Shown piece by piece: positions 24,523 to 34,366 of a DNA stretch of 64,000 nucleotides. The first letter of the stretch is position 1; every line of letters begins with the position of its first letter. Both the position numbers and the translations under genes were made by a program. The notes under the pieces were generated by a model. The model had not been told where the DNA came from. It was given only the letters and a program-made list of their open reading frames with translations, and searched no databases. The stretch spans positions 651,305 to 715,304 of the forward strand of contig NZ_MBQE01000004.1 of NCBI RefSeq assembly GCF_001696535.1. The letters run 5' to 3'. The stretch is from Stappia indica (GTDB lineage: Bacteria; Pseudomonadota; Alphaproteobacteria; Rhizobiales; Stappiaceae).

Positions 24523-25692
24523 ATGGGAGCCTGCATGATCGGCTGGGCCCATTCCAGGTTCGGCAAATCGGAAGCGGCAGGGGCGGAGGAGCTGATCGCC
24601 GAAGTGGTCGGCGACTGCCTCAGACATGCCGATGTCGGTCCGCAGGAGATCGACGCGATCTTCCTCGGCTCCTTCAACAACGGATTTTCCAGACAGGATT
24701 TCCAGGCCTCTCTGGTCGCCCTCGCGGTGCCCGAGCTGCGCTTCACGCCGGCAACGCGCGTCGAGAATGCCTGCGCCACCGGCTCGGCCGCCATCCATGC
24801 GGGCATCCGCCAGATCGAGAGCGGGCGCGCCCGCCGCGTGCTGGTCGTCGGCGTGGAGAAGATGACCGCGACCCCGACGCCGGAGGTCGGCGACATCCTG
24901 CTCGGCGCCTCCTACCGCAAGGAAGAGGCCGAGGTCGAGGGCGGGTTCGCCGGCGTCTTCGCCAACATTGCCCAGGCCTATTTCCAGGCCTATGGCGACC
25001 GGCGCGAGAGCCTGGCGCGGATCGCCGCCAAGAACCACGCCAACGGCATGGCCAATCCGTATGCGCATATGCGCAAGGCGTTCGATTTCGACTTTTGCAA
25101 CGAGGTCTCGGAGAAGAACCCGATCGTCGCCGGCCCGCTGCGCCGCACCGACTGCTCGCTGATCTCCGACGGGGCGGCGGCGATGGTGATCGCCGACACC
25201 GACACCGCGCTGACCACCGCGCCGCGTGCGGTGTATTTCCGCGCCGCCGAGCATGTGAACGACTTCCTGCCGCTCAGCCGCCGCTCGAAGACCTCTTTCG
25301 AAGGCGCTGCAAGGGCTTGGAATTCCGCCTATGAGCGGGCGAAGGTCGACGTCGCCGATCTCTCTTTCGTCGAGACCCACGACTGCTTCACCATCGCCGA
25401 GCTGCTGGAATACGAGGCCATGGGCCTTGCCCGCGAAGGCGAGGGGCACCGCATCATCGACGAGGGCGTCTCCGCCTTCGGCGGCCGCCTGCCGGTGAAC
25501 CCGTCCGGTGGGCTGAAGTCCAAGGGCCATCCCATCGGTGCCACCGGCGTGTCGCAGCATGTGATGGCGGCGATGCAGCTGTGCGGCGATGCCGGCGACA
25601 TGCAGCTGCCGCGGGCCGAGCTTGCCGGCGTGTTCAACATGGGCGGGGCGGCCGTCGCCAATTACGTCTCGATCCTGGAGCGGCTGAAATGA
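24523..25692 (+). CDS. Thiolase family protein (acetyl-CoA acetyltransferase / SCP2-thiolase-like)
   Basis: This 389-residue thiolase-fold enzyme has the nucleophile Cys in ENACATGSAA (near residue 88) and the GHPIGATG motif with catalytic His near the C-terminus (NPSGGLKSKGHPIG). The C-terminal second Cys of degradative thiolases is replaced (NMGGAAVANY), as in SCP2-type thiolases. It begins MGACMIGWAHS after a GGGAGG site. It overlaps the following ligase gene by ATGA, starting a five-gene operon whose content suggests side-chain breakdown of an organic acid. Confidence 0.88.
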   Translation: MGACMIGWAHSRFGKSEAAGAEELIAEVVGDCLRHADVGPQEIDAIFLGSFNNGFSRQDFQASLVALAVPELRFTPATRVENACATGSAAIHAGIRQIESGRARRVLVVGVEKMTATPTPEVGDILLGASYRKEEAEVEGGFAGVFANIAQAYFQAYGDRRESLARIAAKNHANGMANPYAHMRKAFDFDFCNEVSEKNPIVAGPLRRTDCSLISDGAAAMVIADTDTALTTAPRAVYFRAAEHVNDFLPLSRRSKTSFEGAARAWNSAYERAKVDVADLSFVETHDCFTIAELLEYEAMGLAREGEGHRIIDEGVSAFGGRLPVNPSGGLKSKGHPIGATGVSQHVMAAMQLCGDAGDMQLPRAELAGVFNMGGAAVANYVSILERLK

Positions 25693-27299
25693 GGGTGGAA
25701 GGCGCCGAGCGCATGTCCAACCGGGTGATGAATCTCGGTGATCTGCTCACCGATGCCGCCCGCCGCCATCCGGACCGGCCCGCCGTCGTGCATGGCGAGC
25801 GGGTCGTCAGCTGGGCGCAGATGAACGCCCGTGTGGACGCCTTCGCCCATGCGATGGCCGGCCTCGGCATCGGGCCGGGCGACAAGGTGATCGTCCAGTC
25901 GCGCAACTCGGTCGAGATGTTCGAGACCATGTTCGCGGTCTACAAGCTCGGTGCCGTCTGGGTGCCGACCAATTTCCGCATCCTGCCGGACGACGTCTCG
26001 CATATCGCCAGCTCCTCGCAGGCGAAGGCCATCATCTACGAGCCGGAATTCGCCGCCCATGCCGATGCGGCGCGCGACGCCGGGGCGCAGATCGTCATCT
26101 GCATCGGCGCAGCGCGCGCGGGCGAGCATGTCCATGCCGATCTGGTGGCGGCGGAGCTCGGCAAGCCCTTCCGAGCCGCACCCGTCGAGCGGGACGATCC
26201 CTGCTGGTTCTTCTTTACCTCCGGCAGCACCGGCAAGCCGAAGGCGGCCGTGCTCAGCCACGGCCAGATGGCCTTCGTCGTCACCAATCACCTCGCCGAC
26301 CTGATGCCGGGCACCACCTCGGACGATGCCTCGCTGGTCGTCGCGCCCCTGTCGCACGGGGCGGGCATCCATCAGCTGATCCAGGTCGCGCGCTGCGTCA
26401 CCACCGTGCTGACGGTCTCGCGCAGCCTCGATGCCGACGAGGCGTTCCGCCTGATCGAGCGCCACCGCGTCTCCAACATGTTCACCGTGCCGAGCATCCT
26501 GACCGCGCTGGTCTCCGATCCGGCGGTGGACCGCTACGACCACTCCTCGCTGCGCCACGTCATCTATGCCGGCGCGCCGATGCTGCGCGAGCACCAGAAG
26601 ACGGCGCTGCGCAAGCTCGGCCGCTGCCTGGTGCAATATTTCGGCCTCGGCGAGGTGACCGGCAACATCACCGTGCTGCCGCCGCATCTGCACGATCCGG
26701 AGGACGGGCCGGGCGTGCGCGTCGGCACCTGCGGCTATGCCCGCACCGGCATGCAGATCGAGATCCAGGACGACGAGGGCAATGCGCTGCCGCCGGGGGA
26801 AAACGGCGAGATCTGCGTCATCGGCCCGGCGGTGTTCAACGGCTACTACCGCAACGAGAAGGCCAATGCGGAGTCCTTCCGAAACGGCTGGTTCCGCACC
26901 GGTGATATCGGCCACTTCGACGAGAACGGTTTCCTGTTCATCACCGGGCGCGCCTCGGACATGTTCATCTCCGGCGGCTCCAACATCTATCCGCTGGAGG
27001 TGGAGGAAAAGATCGTCGCCCATCCGGCGGTGGCCGAGGCCTGCGTCGTCGGCATGCCGGACGAGAAATGGGGCGAGATCGGCGTTGCCGCCATCGTCCT
27101 GCAGCCGGGCGCCGAGATCACGCCGGAGCAGCTGAAGGCGGATCTCGCCTCGCGCATCGCCGGCTACAAGATCCCCAAGCGCTTCGTCGTCTTCGACGAG
27201 CTGCCGCGCTCGGGCTACGGCAAGATCACCAAGAAGGCGGTTCGCGAGCTGCTGGAAAGCCGCCTTGCCGAAGCGCCGGTACTGGAGGGGGCGAGGTGA
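25689..27299 (+). CDS. Acyl-CoA synthetase (AMP-forming), fatty/aromatic acid type
   Basis: This ANL-family ligase of about 536 residues activates a carboxylic acid to the acyl-CoA through an acyl-AMP. Motifs: FFFTSGSTGKPKAAVLSH (A3), YFGLGEVTGN (A5), WFRTGDIGHFDENG (A7), ITGRASDMFISGGSNIYP (A8) and GYGKITKK (A10 Lys). The start overlaps the thiolase stop (ATGA at 25689); an alternative ATG at 25713 (MSNRVMNLGDLL) has a GGAAGG site and would give a more typical N-terminus. Unlike the adenylation enzyme at 21933 it lacks the amino-acid-type A4 motif. It provides the CoA thioester for the thiolase and SDR of the same operon. Confidence 0.9.
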   Translation: MRVEGAERMSNRVMNLGDLLTDAARRHPDRPAVVHGERVVSWAQMNARVDAFAHAMAGLGIGPGDKVIVQSRNSVEMFETMFAVYKLGAVWVPTNFRILPDDVSHIASSSQAKAIIYEPEFAAHADAARDAGAQIVICIGAARAGEHVHADLVAAELGKPFRAAPVERDDPCWFFFTSGSTGKPKAAVLSHGQMAFVVTNHLADLMPGTTSDDASLVVAPLSHGAGIHQLIQVARCVTTVLTVSRSLDADEAFRLIERHRVSNMFTVPSILTALVSDPAVDRYDHSSLRHVIYAGAPMLREHQKTALRKLGRCLVQYFGLGEVTGNITVLPPHLHDPEDGPGVRVGTCGYARTGMQIEIQDDEGNALPPGENGEICVIGPAVFNGYYRNEKANAESFRNGWFRTGDIGHFDENGFLFITGRASDMFISGGSNIYPLEVEEKIVAHPAVAEACVVGMPDEKWGEIGVAAIVLQPGAEITPEQLKADLASRIAGYKIPKRFVVFDELPRSGYGKITKKAVRELLESRLAEAPVLEGAR

Positions 27300-27868
27300 G
27301 GGGCCCTGGCGGCCTGCCAGCCGCCTCGCGGCTGCTGCGTCAGCCCGGCCCGGTCGCCCGCGACCGGATCACCCTCGGCATGGATATCTGCGAGGACGTG
27401 CGCTCGGGCCTGGTGCGGCTCGTCCCCGGCACGCCGCTGGTGGAGGCTTTCGGCGCGGCGATGCGCGCGGCGACCGGCGGCGAGTGGCGGCCCGCCGCCT
27501 TCGAGATCCTGTCGGGCGGGTTCGAGCCCTGCATCTACTGCCTCGCAGCACCCGATCCCGGCGGCGAGCGGGTGGTGACCTACACGCCGATGACGAATGC
27601 AGGCGCCGTGCGCGCTTTCGGCGGCTCGGCAACGCTGGGGATCGGCGCCGACGGCGCGCCGCTGCTGCATTGCCATGCCTGGTTCGCCGAACCGCACGAG
27701 GGGCGGGTGTTCGGCGGCCATCTCGATACCTTCGCCAGCCGCATCGGTGGCGAGGGCTTGCGGGTCCGCATGATGGTGTTCGACAGCTTCGACATCCGGC
27801 AGCTGCCCGATGCGGAGACCAACCATACCGTCTTCCGGCCTCTGGAGCGTTCAGGAGGGGTGCAATGA
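27296..27868 (+). CDS. PPC/DUF296-domain-like protein (first of a tandem pair)
   Basis: This 190-residue protein starts with GTG overlapping the ligase stop (GTGA). From about residue 45 it shows a PPC/DUF296-like pattern: LVPGTPLVEAFGAAM, the FGGSATLG turn, LLHCHAWFAEPHEGRVFGGHL (family H-x-H ... GGHL) and a final strand RMMVFDSF. It is coupled to a second PPC protein. In plants PPC is DNA-associated; in bacteria the domain is found as trimeric small proteins of unclear function, often near catabolic genes. Function not assigned. Confidence 0.7.
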   Translation: MRGPGGLPAASRLLRQPGPVARDRITLGMDICEDVRSGLVRLVPGTPLVEAFGAAMRAATGGEWRPAAFEILSGGFEPCIYCLAAPDPGGERVVTYTPMTNAGAVRAFGGSATLGIGADGAPLLHCHAWFAEPHEGRVFGGHLDTFASRIGGEGLRVRMMVFDSFDIRQLPDAETNHTVFRPLERSGGVQ

Positions 27869-28326
27869 GCGAAGAGGTGAAGCTTGTCAGCGGCCGCACC
27901 GGCCGCACCGTCTATGCCCGCGTCCATCCCAACGAGGATCTCGTCCAGGCGGTGGAGAAGATCTGCCTGCGCGAGGGGCTGTCGCAATGCTTTCTGCGCG
28001 CCGGGCTCGGCAGCCTGACAGACGCCTGCGTCGCCTTCTCCTCCGGCAGCATCAAGGTGGTGCGCGGCCCGGCGGTGGAGGTGATCGGCATGAGCGGCAT
28101 GGTCGAGGCGGACGAGGCCGGCAATCCGGTCGCGGTGCTGCACGGCGTGCTCGCCGAGCCGAACGGCACGATCAGCGGCGGGCGTTTCCTGCCCGGGCAG
28201 AACCCGGTCTGCGTGACCTTCGAGATCGTGCTGGAGGAATGGCTGCCGGATGCGGTGCCGGCTGGCCCGCTTGCCGGCGCGCACTCGGCCCCGGTTTCCG
28301 ATGCAATGGGAGGCGCACGCGCATGA
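27865..28326 (+). CDS. PPC/DUF296-domain protein (second of a tandem pair)
   Basis: This 153-residue protein matches the PPC domain over residues 10-125: ARVHPNEDLVQAVEKICLREGL, the AGLGSLTDACVAF turn, GPAVEVIGMSGMVE, LHGVLAEPNGTISGGRFLPG and the last strand TFEIVLEEW. The family GGHL motif reads GGRF here, so a His found in the first copy is missing. ATGA overlaps join it to both neighbours, so its product is needed in fixed amounts with them. It may form mixed trimers with the preceding protein; this is inference. Confidence 0.78.
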   Translation: MSEEVKLVSGRTGRTVYARVHPNEDLVQAVEKICLREGLSQCFLRAGLGSLTDACVAFSSGSIKVVRGPAVEVIGMSGMVEADEAGNPVAVLHGVLAEPNGTISGGRFLPGQNPVCVTFEIVLEEWLPDAVPAGPLAGAHSAPVSDAMGGARA

Positions 28327-29102
28327 CCGCTCTCGACCGCAGCCTCGAGGAGCGCTGCCATATCGTCACCGGCGGGGCGTCCGGCATCGGCCTTGCGACC
28401 GCCCGCTGGCTGCTTGCCCGCGGTGCGGAGGTGGCACTGCTCGACATGTCGCGCGAGGCGCTGGACAAGGCGATCGCCGACCTCTCCGCCGAGTTCGAGG
28501 GCGCGTCCGACCGCCTGTTCGGCGCCCGCGCCGACATTCGCGACGAGGGCAGCCTGCAACTCGCCTTCGAGGGGATCCAGGAGCGCTTCGGCCGGCCGCT
28601 TGCGGGACTGGTCAATTCCGCCGGCATCGCCCGCGCGGTGCCGTTCCGCGAGACCGATGCGGAGCTGATGCGCATGGTGCTCGACGTCAACGTGGTCGGC
28701 ACCTTCCTTGCCGTGCGCGCCTTCGTCGCGGCCGAGCGGGAGCCGGATGCCGCCGTCGTCAACATCGCCTCGGTGTCGGGCCTGATCGGCAATTCCCTGC
28801 GCACCGCCTATGGCGCCTCGAAGGGCGCGGTGGTGACCATGACCAAGGTGATGGCCGGCGAGCTCGCTCCGCTCGGCGTGCGGGTCAACGCCGTCGCGCC
28901 GGGGCCGATCAGCACGCCGCTGCTCGACGGGCTGCACAGCGATGCCGCCCGCAATGCCTGGATCAGCCGCATCCCGCAGCGCCGCTACGGCGCGCCGGAG
29001 GAGGTGGCCGAGGCCATCGGCTTCATGCTGTCGCCGGCTGCCAGCTTCGTCACCGGCGAGATTCTGGTGGTCGATGGAGGGTTTCTGTCGGCGGGCATCT
29101 AG
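28323..29102 (+). CDS. Short-chain dehydrogenase/reductase
   Basis: This 259-residue classical SDR has the nucleotide motif TGGASGIG at 16-23, NSAGIA near 98, the catalytic Ser in IASVSG, YGASK, and the C-terminal TGEILVVDGG typical of the family. The acidic LLDMS after beta-2 (LLD) favours NAD(H). It closes the operon thiolase-ligase-PPC-PPC-SDR with a 4-nt overlap. The likely reaction is hydroxyacyl/oxoacyl-CoA or alcohol oxidation in a beta-oxidation-like route; the substrate is unknown. Confidence 0.9.
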   Translation: MTALDRSLEERCHIVTGGASGIGLATARWLLARGAEVALLDMSREALDKAIADLSAEFEGASDRLFGARADIRDEGSLQLAFEGIQERFGRPLAGLVNSAGIARAVPFRETDAELMRMVLDVNVVGTFLAVRAFVAAEREPDAAVVNIASVSGLIGNSLRTAYGASKGAVVTMTKVMAGELAPLGVRVNAVAPGPISTPLLDGLHSDAARNAWISRIPQRRYGAPEEVAEAIGFMLSPAASFVTGEILVVDGGFLSAGI

Positions 29103-29230
29103 GCCCCAGGCACACAAGCTCCCCCGCCGGTCTCGCCAAGATGCGGTCCGGCGGATCGCGACGAGCCGGGAGGGGCGTCACGGAACCGCGCCGCAGTTTC
29201 CTTGCCGCTCCGCCCGTCCCGCCGCAAGAA

Positions 29231-29258
29231 AGGCCCGCGTCCCGGGAGGGGCGCGGGC
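29231..29258. terminator. Bidirectional terminator between SDR and lpd
   Basis: GGCCCGCG and CGCGGGCC pair perfectly around a 12-nt loop in the gap between the convergent genes. On the minus strand TTT follows the stem, on the plus strand ATTTCC follows; either gene could use it. Confidence 0.65.
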
Positions 29259-29323
29259 CATTTCCGTTTCCGCATCAAAGAGACCGGCGAGGGCGCGCCC
29301 GTCCGGGCTGCCTCGCCGTCTCG

Positions 29324-30712
29324 TCAGATGTGCAGCGCGTGGCCGAGCGCGGCAAGGCACGCTTCCTGCAAGCCCTCGCTCTGGGTCGGGTGGGCGTGGA
29401 TCACCGCACCGATGTCGTCGATCCGCGCGCCCATCTCGATGGCGATGGAGAACGCCGCCGACAGCTCCGAAACGCCGCGGCCGACCGCCTGCAGCCCGAG
29501 GATCAGCCCGTCCTCCTTGCGCGCGACGACACGCACGAAGCCGTCCTCGGCCTCCATCGTCATGGCGCGGCCATTGGCGGCGAAGGGGAACTGCCCCGTC
29601 GTCACCGCGCCGCCCTGCGCCTTCGCCTCGTCCGGCGACAGGCCGCAGGTGACGATCTCCGGATCGGTGAAGCACACCGCCGGGATGCAGCGCTTGTCCC
29701 AGCTGCGCTTGTGGCCGGCGATGATCTCGGCGACCATCTCGCCCTGCGCCATGGCGCGGTGGGCGAGCATCGGCTCGCCGGTCACGTCGCCGATGGCGAA
29801 GACGCCCTGCATCGAGGTCCGGCAGCGGTCGTCGATGCGCAGGAATGGCCCGTCGGTGGCCAGACCCAGGCTGGCGATATTGGCGCTGTCGGAGCGCGGA
29901 CGGCGGCCGACGGTGACCAGCACCTTGTCGGCGGCGATCTCGCGCTCGCTGCCCTCGGCGGTCTCCACCTTGAGGCCCTTGTCGCCGAGCCCCTTCGCCT
30001 TGGTCGACAGCATCACCTCGATGCCGAGCGCCTGCAGCGACTTCAGGACGGGACGGGTGAGGGCGCTGTCGTATTGCGGCAGGATCCGCTCGGCCGCCTC
30101 GACCACGGTGACCTTTGCGCCGAGCTTGGCGAAGGCCGTGCCGATCTCCAGTCCGATATAGCCGCCGCCGACGACGCAGAGCCTCTCCGGAACGGAGCGC
30201 AGCGACAGCGCCTCGCTGGAGCTGATCACCGTGTCGCCGAAGGGCAGGAAGGGCAGCTCCACCGGCGCCGAGCCGGTGGCGATCACCACCTGTTCGGCGC
30301 GGATCTGCACCGAGGTGTCGCCGGTCGTCACCTTGACGGTCTTGCCGTCCTGGAAGGTCGCCTTGCCGGCGATCAGCCGCACGCCGGATTTCTTAAGAAG
30401 GCCCGCAACGCCGGCATTCAGCCGGGTGACGATGCCGTTCTTCCAGTCGACGGTGGCCGAGAGGTCGATCTGCGGTGAGGCGGCGGTGATGCCGAGCGGC
30501 GAGCTGCCGTTGAAATGCGACAGCTTGTGGAACTCCTCGGCCGCGTGGATCAGCGCCTTGGAGGGGATGCAGCCGACATTGAGGCAGGTGCCGCCGGGCT
30601 TCTGCTCGTCGACGATGATCGTGTCGATGCCGAGCTGGCCGGCGCGGATGCCGCAGACATAGCCGCCGGGACCGGCGCCGATGATCAGCAGCTTGCAGGT
30701 CATGTCGCTCAT
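29324..30712 (-). CDS. lpd: Dihydrolipoyl dehydrogenase (E3 of the branched-chain 2-oxoacid dehydrogenase)
   Basis: This 462-residue FAD/NAD disulfide oxidoreductase has GAGPGGY near residue 12, the redox disulfide GGTCLNVGCIPSKALI, a second Rossmann motif GGGYIGLEIG, GRRPRS, FAIGDVTGEPMLAHRA, and the C-terminal H-P-T-x-S-E (IHAHPTQSEG) that completes the active site of the partner subunit. It re-oxidises lipoyl-E2 with NAD+. It is last in the bkd operon, 4 nt after the E2 gene, so it is the complex-dedicated E3 rather than the general one. A second in-frame ATG lies 9 nt after the chosen start. Confidence 0.96.
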   Translation of the reverse strand: MSDMTCKLLIIGAGPGGYVCGIRAGQLGIDTIIVDEQKPGGTCLNVGCIPSKALIHAAEEFHKLSHFNGSSPLGITAASPQIDLSATVDWKNGIVTRLNAGVAGLLKKSGVRLIAGKATFQDGKTVKVTTGDTSVQIRAEQVVIATGSAPVELPFLPFGDTVISSSEALSLRSVPERLCVVGGGYIGLEIGTAFAKLGAKVTVVEAAERILPQYDSALTRPVLKSLQALGIEVMLSTKAKGLGDKGLKVETAEGSEREIAADKVLVTVGRRPRSDSANIASLGLATDGPFLRIDDRCRTSMQGVFAIGDVTGEPMLAHRAMAQGEMVAEIIAGHKRSWDKRCIPAVCFTDPEIVTCGLSPDEAKAQGGAVTTGQFPFAANGRAMTMEAEDGFVRVVARKEDGLILGLQAVGRGVSELSAAFSIAIEMGARIDDIGAVIHAHPTQSEGLQEACLAALGHALHI

Positions 30713-30716
30713 GGGC

Positions 30717-32048
30717 TCAGTCCTCGACGAACATCAGGGCAGGGGTTTCCAGCAGCGATTTCAGCTTCTGGACGAAGACGGCAGCATCCCAGCCGTCGAT
30801 CACGCGGTGATCGAAGGAGCAGGAGATGTTCATCACCTTGCGCGGCTGGAACTCCTTGCCGTCCCACAAGGGACGCACAGCCATCTTGTTGATGCCGACG
30901 ATCGCCACCTCCGGGTGGTTGATGATCGGCGTCGTCGCGATGGCGCCGAGCGGCCCGAGCGAGGTGATGGTGATGGTCGAGCCGGACAGCTCCTCCCGGC
31001 TCGCCTTGCCCTCGCGGGCAGCTTCGGCGAGGCGCACCACCTCGGCCGCGCAGTCCCAGACCGAGCGCGCTTCCGTGTGGCGGGCGACCGGCACGGTCAG
31101 CCCTGCGGGGGTCTGCGTGGCGATGCCGATATGCACGGCGTCGTACTGGCGCACCACGCCGCCCTCGTCGTCGTAGAGCGCGTTCATCTCGGGCTGCTCG
31201 CGCACCGCCATGACGATGGCGCGCATGACGAAGGGCAGCAGGGTCAGCTTGCCGCGGTTCGCCGCATGCGCCGCGTTCAGCTGGCCGCGCAGCTCCTCCA
31301 CCGCGGTGACGTCGACTTCCTCGACGATGGTGATGTGCGGGATGCGCGACTTCGACAGCGCCATCTTCTCGGCGATGCGCCGGCGCATGCCGACCACCTT
31401 GACGTCGCGGGTGCCGAGCGCGGGCATGCGCCCGCTCTGGCGCGCGGTCGGCGGCCCATGCTCGATATAGGCGTCGAGGTCCTCGTGCAGTATGCGGCCC
31501 GCCGGGCCCGATCCGCCGACCCGGCGCAGGTCGATGCCGGCCTCCTGGGCGCGCCGGCGCACGGCCGGAGAGGCGAGCGGCTTCTCGCCGGCCGCCAGCG
31601 GACGATGCGCGGCCGCGGGCCGCGCCGCCTGGGACTGGGAAGCGGGCTGAGACTTGGCTTCGGCCTTCGGCGGAGACTTTTCTGCCGATTTTTCGGGGGC
31701 GGGCGCGGCCGGCTTTTCGCCTGCGGCCTCTGCCGTGTCGTCGGTCTTGTCCTTTGCGTCTGCCTTGGGGGCGGGGGCGTCGGCTGCGGCGGCGTCGTTG
31801 CCTTCGCCCTCGACCTCGATCTGGATGAACTTCGCGCCGATGGCGATCACGTCGCCCGGTTCGCCGCACAGCCAGACGACCTTGCCGGCAACGGTCGAGG
31901 GGATCTCGACCGCGGCCTTGTCGGTCATCACGGTGCCGAGCACATCCTCGTCCTGGACCTCGTCGCCGATGGCGACGTTCCACTCGGTAAGCTCGGCCTC
32001 GGCGATGCCTTCGCCGATATCGGGAAGGGTGATGGTGAAGATACCCAT
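30717..32048 (-). CDS. bkdB: Branched-chain 2-oxoacid dehydrogenase E2 (lipoamide acyltransferase)
   Basis: This 443-residue E2 has three parts in order: a lipoyl domain (residues 1-80, lipoylated Lys in VMTDKAAVEIPS); an Ala/Pro/Lys-rich linker (about 85-150); a peripheral subunit-binding domain (LASPAVRRRAQEAGIDLRRVGGSGPAGRI); and a catalytic acyltransferase domain ending in CSFDHRVIDGWDAA, which carries the active-site His and Asp. Start MGIFTITLPDIGEG has a GGAGGG site; the longer upstream frame is not family-like. It transfers isobutyryl, isovaleryl or 2-methylbutyryl groups to CoA as core of the complex. Confidence 0.96.
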   Translation of the reverse strand: MGIFTITLPDIGEGIAEAELTEWNVAIGDEVQDEDVLGTVMTDKAAVEIPSTVAGKVVWLCGEPGDVIAIGAKFIQIEVEGEGNDAAAADAPAPKADAKDKTDDTAEAAGEKPAAPAPEKSAEKSPPKAEAKSQPASQSQAARPAAAHRPLAAGEKPLASPAVRRRAQEAGIDLRRVGGSGPAGRILHEDLDAYIEHGPPTARQSGRMPALGTRDVKVVGMRRRIAEKMALSKSRIPHITIVEEVDVTAVEELRGQLNAAHAANRGKLTLLPFVMRAIVMAVREQPEMNALYDDEGGVVRQYDAVHIGIATQTPAGLTVPVARHTEARSVWDCAAEVVRLAEAAREGKASREELSGSTITITSLGPLGAIATTPIINHPEVAIVGINKMAVRPLWDGKEFQPRKVMNISCSFDHRVIDGWDAAVFVQKLKSLLETPALMFVED

Positions 32049-32052
32049 GGTC

Positions 32053-33066
32053 TCAGCCCTCCAGAACCTGCGCGAAGGCGCGCTTGATCCGCTCCGGACC
32101 CGGGAAATAGGTCCACTCCTGCGCATGCGGGTAGGGCGTGTCCCAGCCCGTCACGCGGACGATCGGCGCTTCCAGATGATAGAAGCAGCTCTCCTGCACG
32201 GCGGCGCAAAGCTCGGCGCCGAAGCCGGAGGTCTTGGTCGCCTCGTGGATGACGACGCAGCGCCCGGTCTTGCGCACCGAGGCCTCGATGGTCTCCAGGT
32301 CCAGCGGCAGCAGCGTGCGCAGGTCGATGATTTCCGCGTCGACGCCCGCTTCCTCGGCCGCCGCCTGGGCGACATAGACCATGGTGCCGTAGGCCAGCAC
32401 GGTCAGCGCCGAGCCCTCGCGGCGGATCTTCGCCTTGCCCAGCGGCACGGTGAAGTAGTCCTCGCTGACATCGCCGAGCTCGTGGTTCTTCCACGAGACG
32501 ACCGGCCGGTCGTGATGGCCGTCGAAGGGACCGTTGTAGAGCCGCTTGGGCTCCAGGAAGATCACCGGATCCGGGTCCTCGATGGAGGCGAGCAGCAGGC
32601 CCTTGGCGTCGCGCGGGTTGGATGGCACCACCACCTTCAGGCCGGCGACATGCGTGAACAGCGCTTCCGGACTCTGGCTGTGGGTCTGGCCGCCGAAGAT
32701 GCCGCCGCCGGTCGGCATGCGGATCACCATCGGGCAGGTGAACTGGCCGGCGGAGCGGTGGCGCATGCGTGCCGCCTCGCTGACGATCTGGTCGTAGGCC
32801 GGGTACATGTAGTCGGCGAACTGGATCTCGACGACCGGCTTCAGGCCGTAGGCGCACATGCCGACGGCGGCACCGACGATGCCGTTCTCGCTGATCGGCG
32901 CGTCGAAGCAGCGGTTGCTGCCGTATTTCTTCTGCAGGCCGGCGGTGCAGCGGAACACGCCGCCGAAATAGCCGACATCCTCGCCGAACACGACGACCTG
33001 CTTTTCCCGGTCCATCGCAAGGTCATGGGCGTTGCGGATCGCCTCGATCATGGTCATGCGTGCCAT
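32053..33066 (-). CDS. bkdA2: Branched-chain 2-oxoacid dehydrogenase E1 beta subunit
   Basis: This 337-residue transketolase-like subunit begins MARMTMIEAIRNA and contains VVVFGEDVGYFGGVFRCT, the region around APISENGIVGAAVG, and the C-terminal transketolase domain with FGAELCAAVQE and RVTGWDTPYPHAQE, which are highly typical of BCKDH E1beta. It pairs with the E1alpha encoded 1 nt upstream to bind thiamine diphosphate and decarboxylate branched 2-oxoacids. E2 follows after 4 nt. Confidence 0.96.
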   Translation of the reverse strand: MARMTMIEAIRNAHDLAMDREKQVVVFGEDVGYFGGVFRCTAGLQKKYGSNRCFDAPISENGIVGAAVGMCAYGLKPVVEIQFADYMYPAYDQIVSEAARMRHRSAGQFTCPMVIRMPTGGGIFGGQTHSQSPEALFTHVAGLKVVVPSNPRDAKGLLLASIEDPDPVIFLEPKRLYNGPFDGHHDRPVVSWKNHELGDVSEDYFTVPLGKAKIRREGSALTVLAYGTMVYVAQAAAEEAGVDAEIIDLRTLLPLDLETIEASVRKTGRCVVIHEATKTSGFGAELCAAVQESCFYHLEAPIVRVTGWDTPYPHAQEWTYFPGPERIKRAFAQVLEG

Positions 33067-33067
33067 G

Positions 33068-34366
<1,299 letters not shown>

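Noticed and set aside
28250..30478. 742-codon open frame spanning the SDR and lpd region
   Set aside because: It runs out of frame through one good gene and antisense to another, and crosses a terminator; the SDR and Lpd frames fully explain the region.
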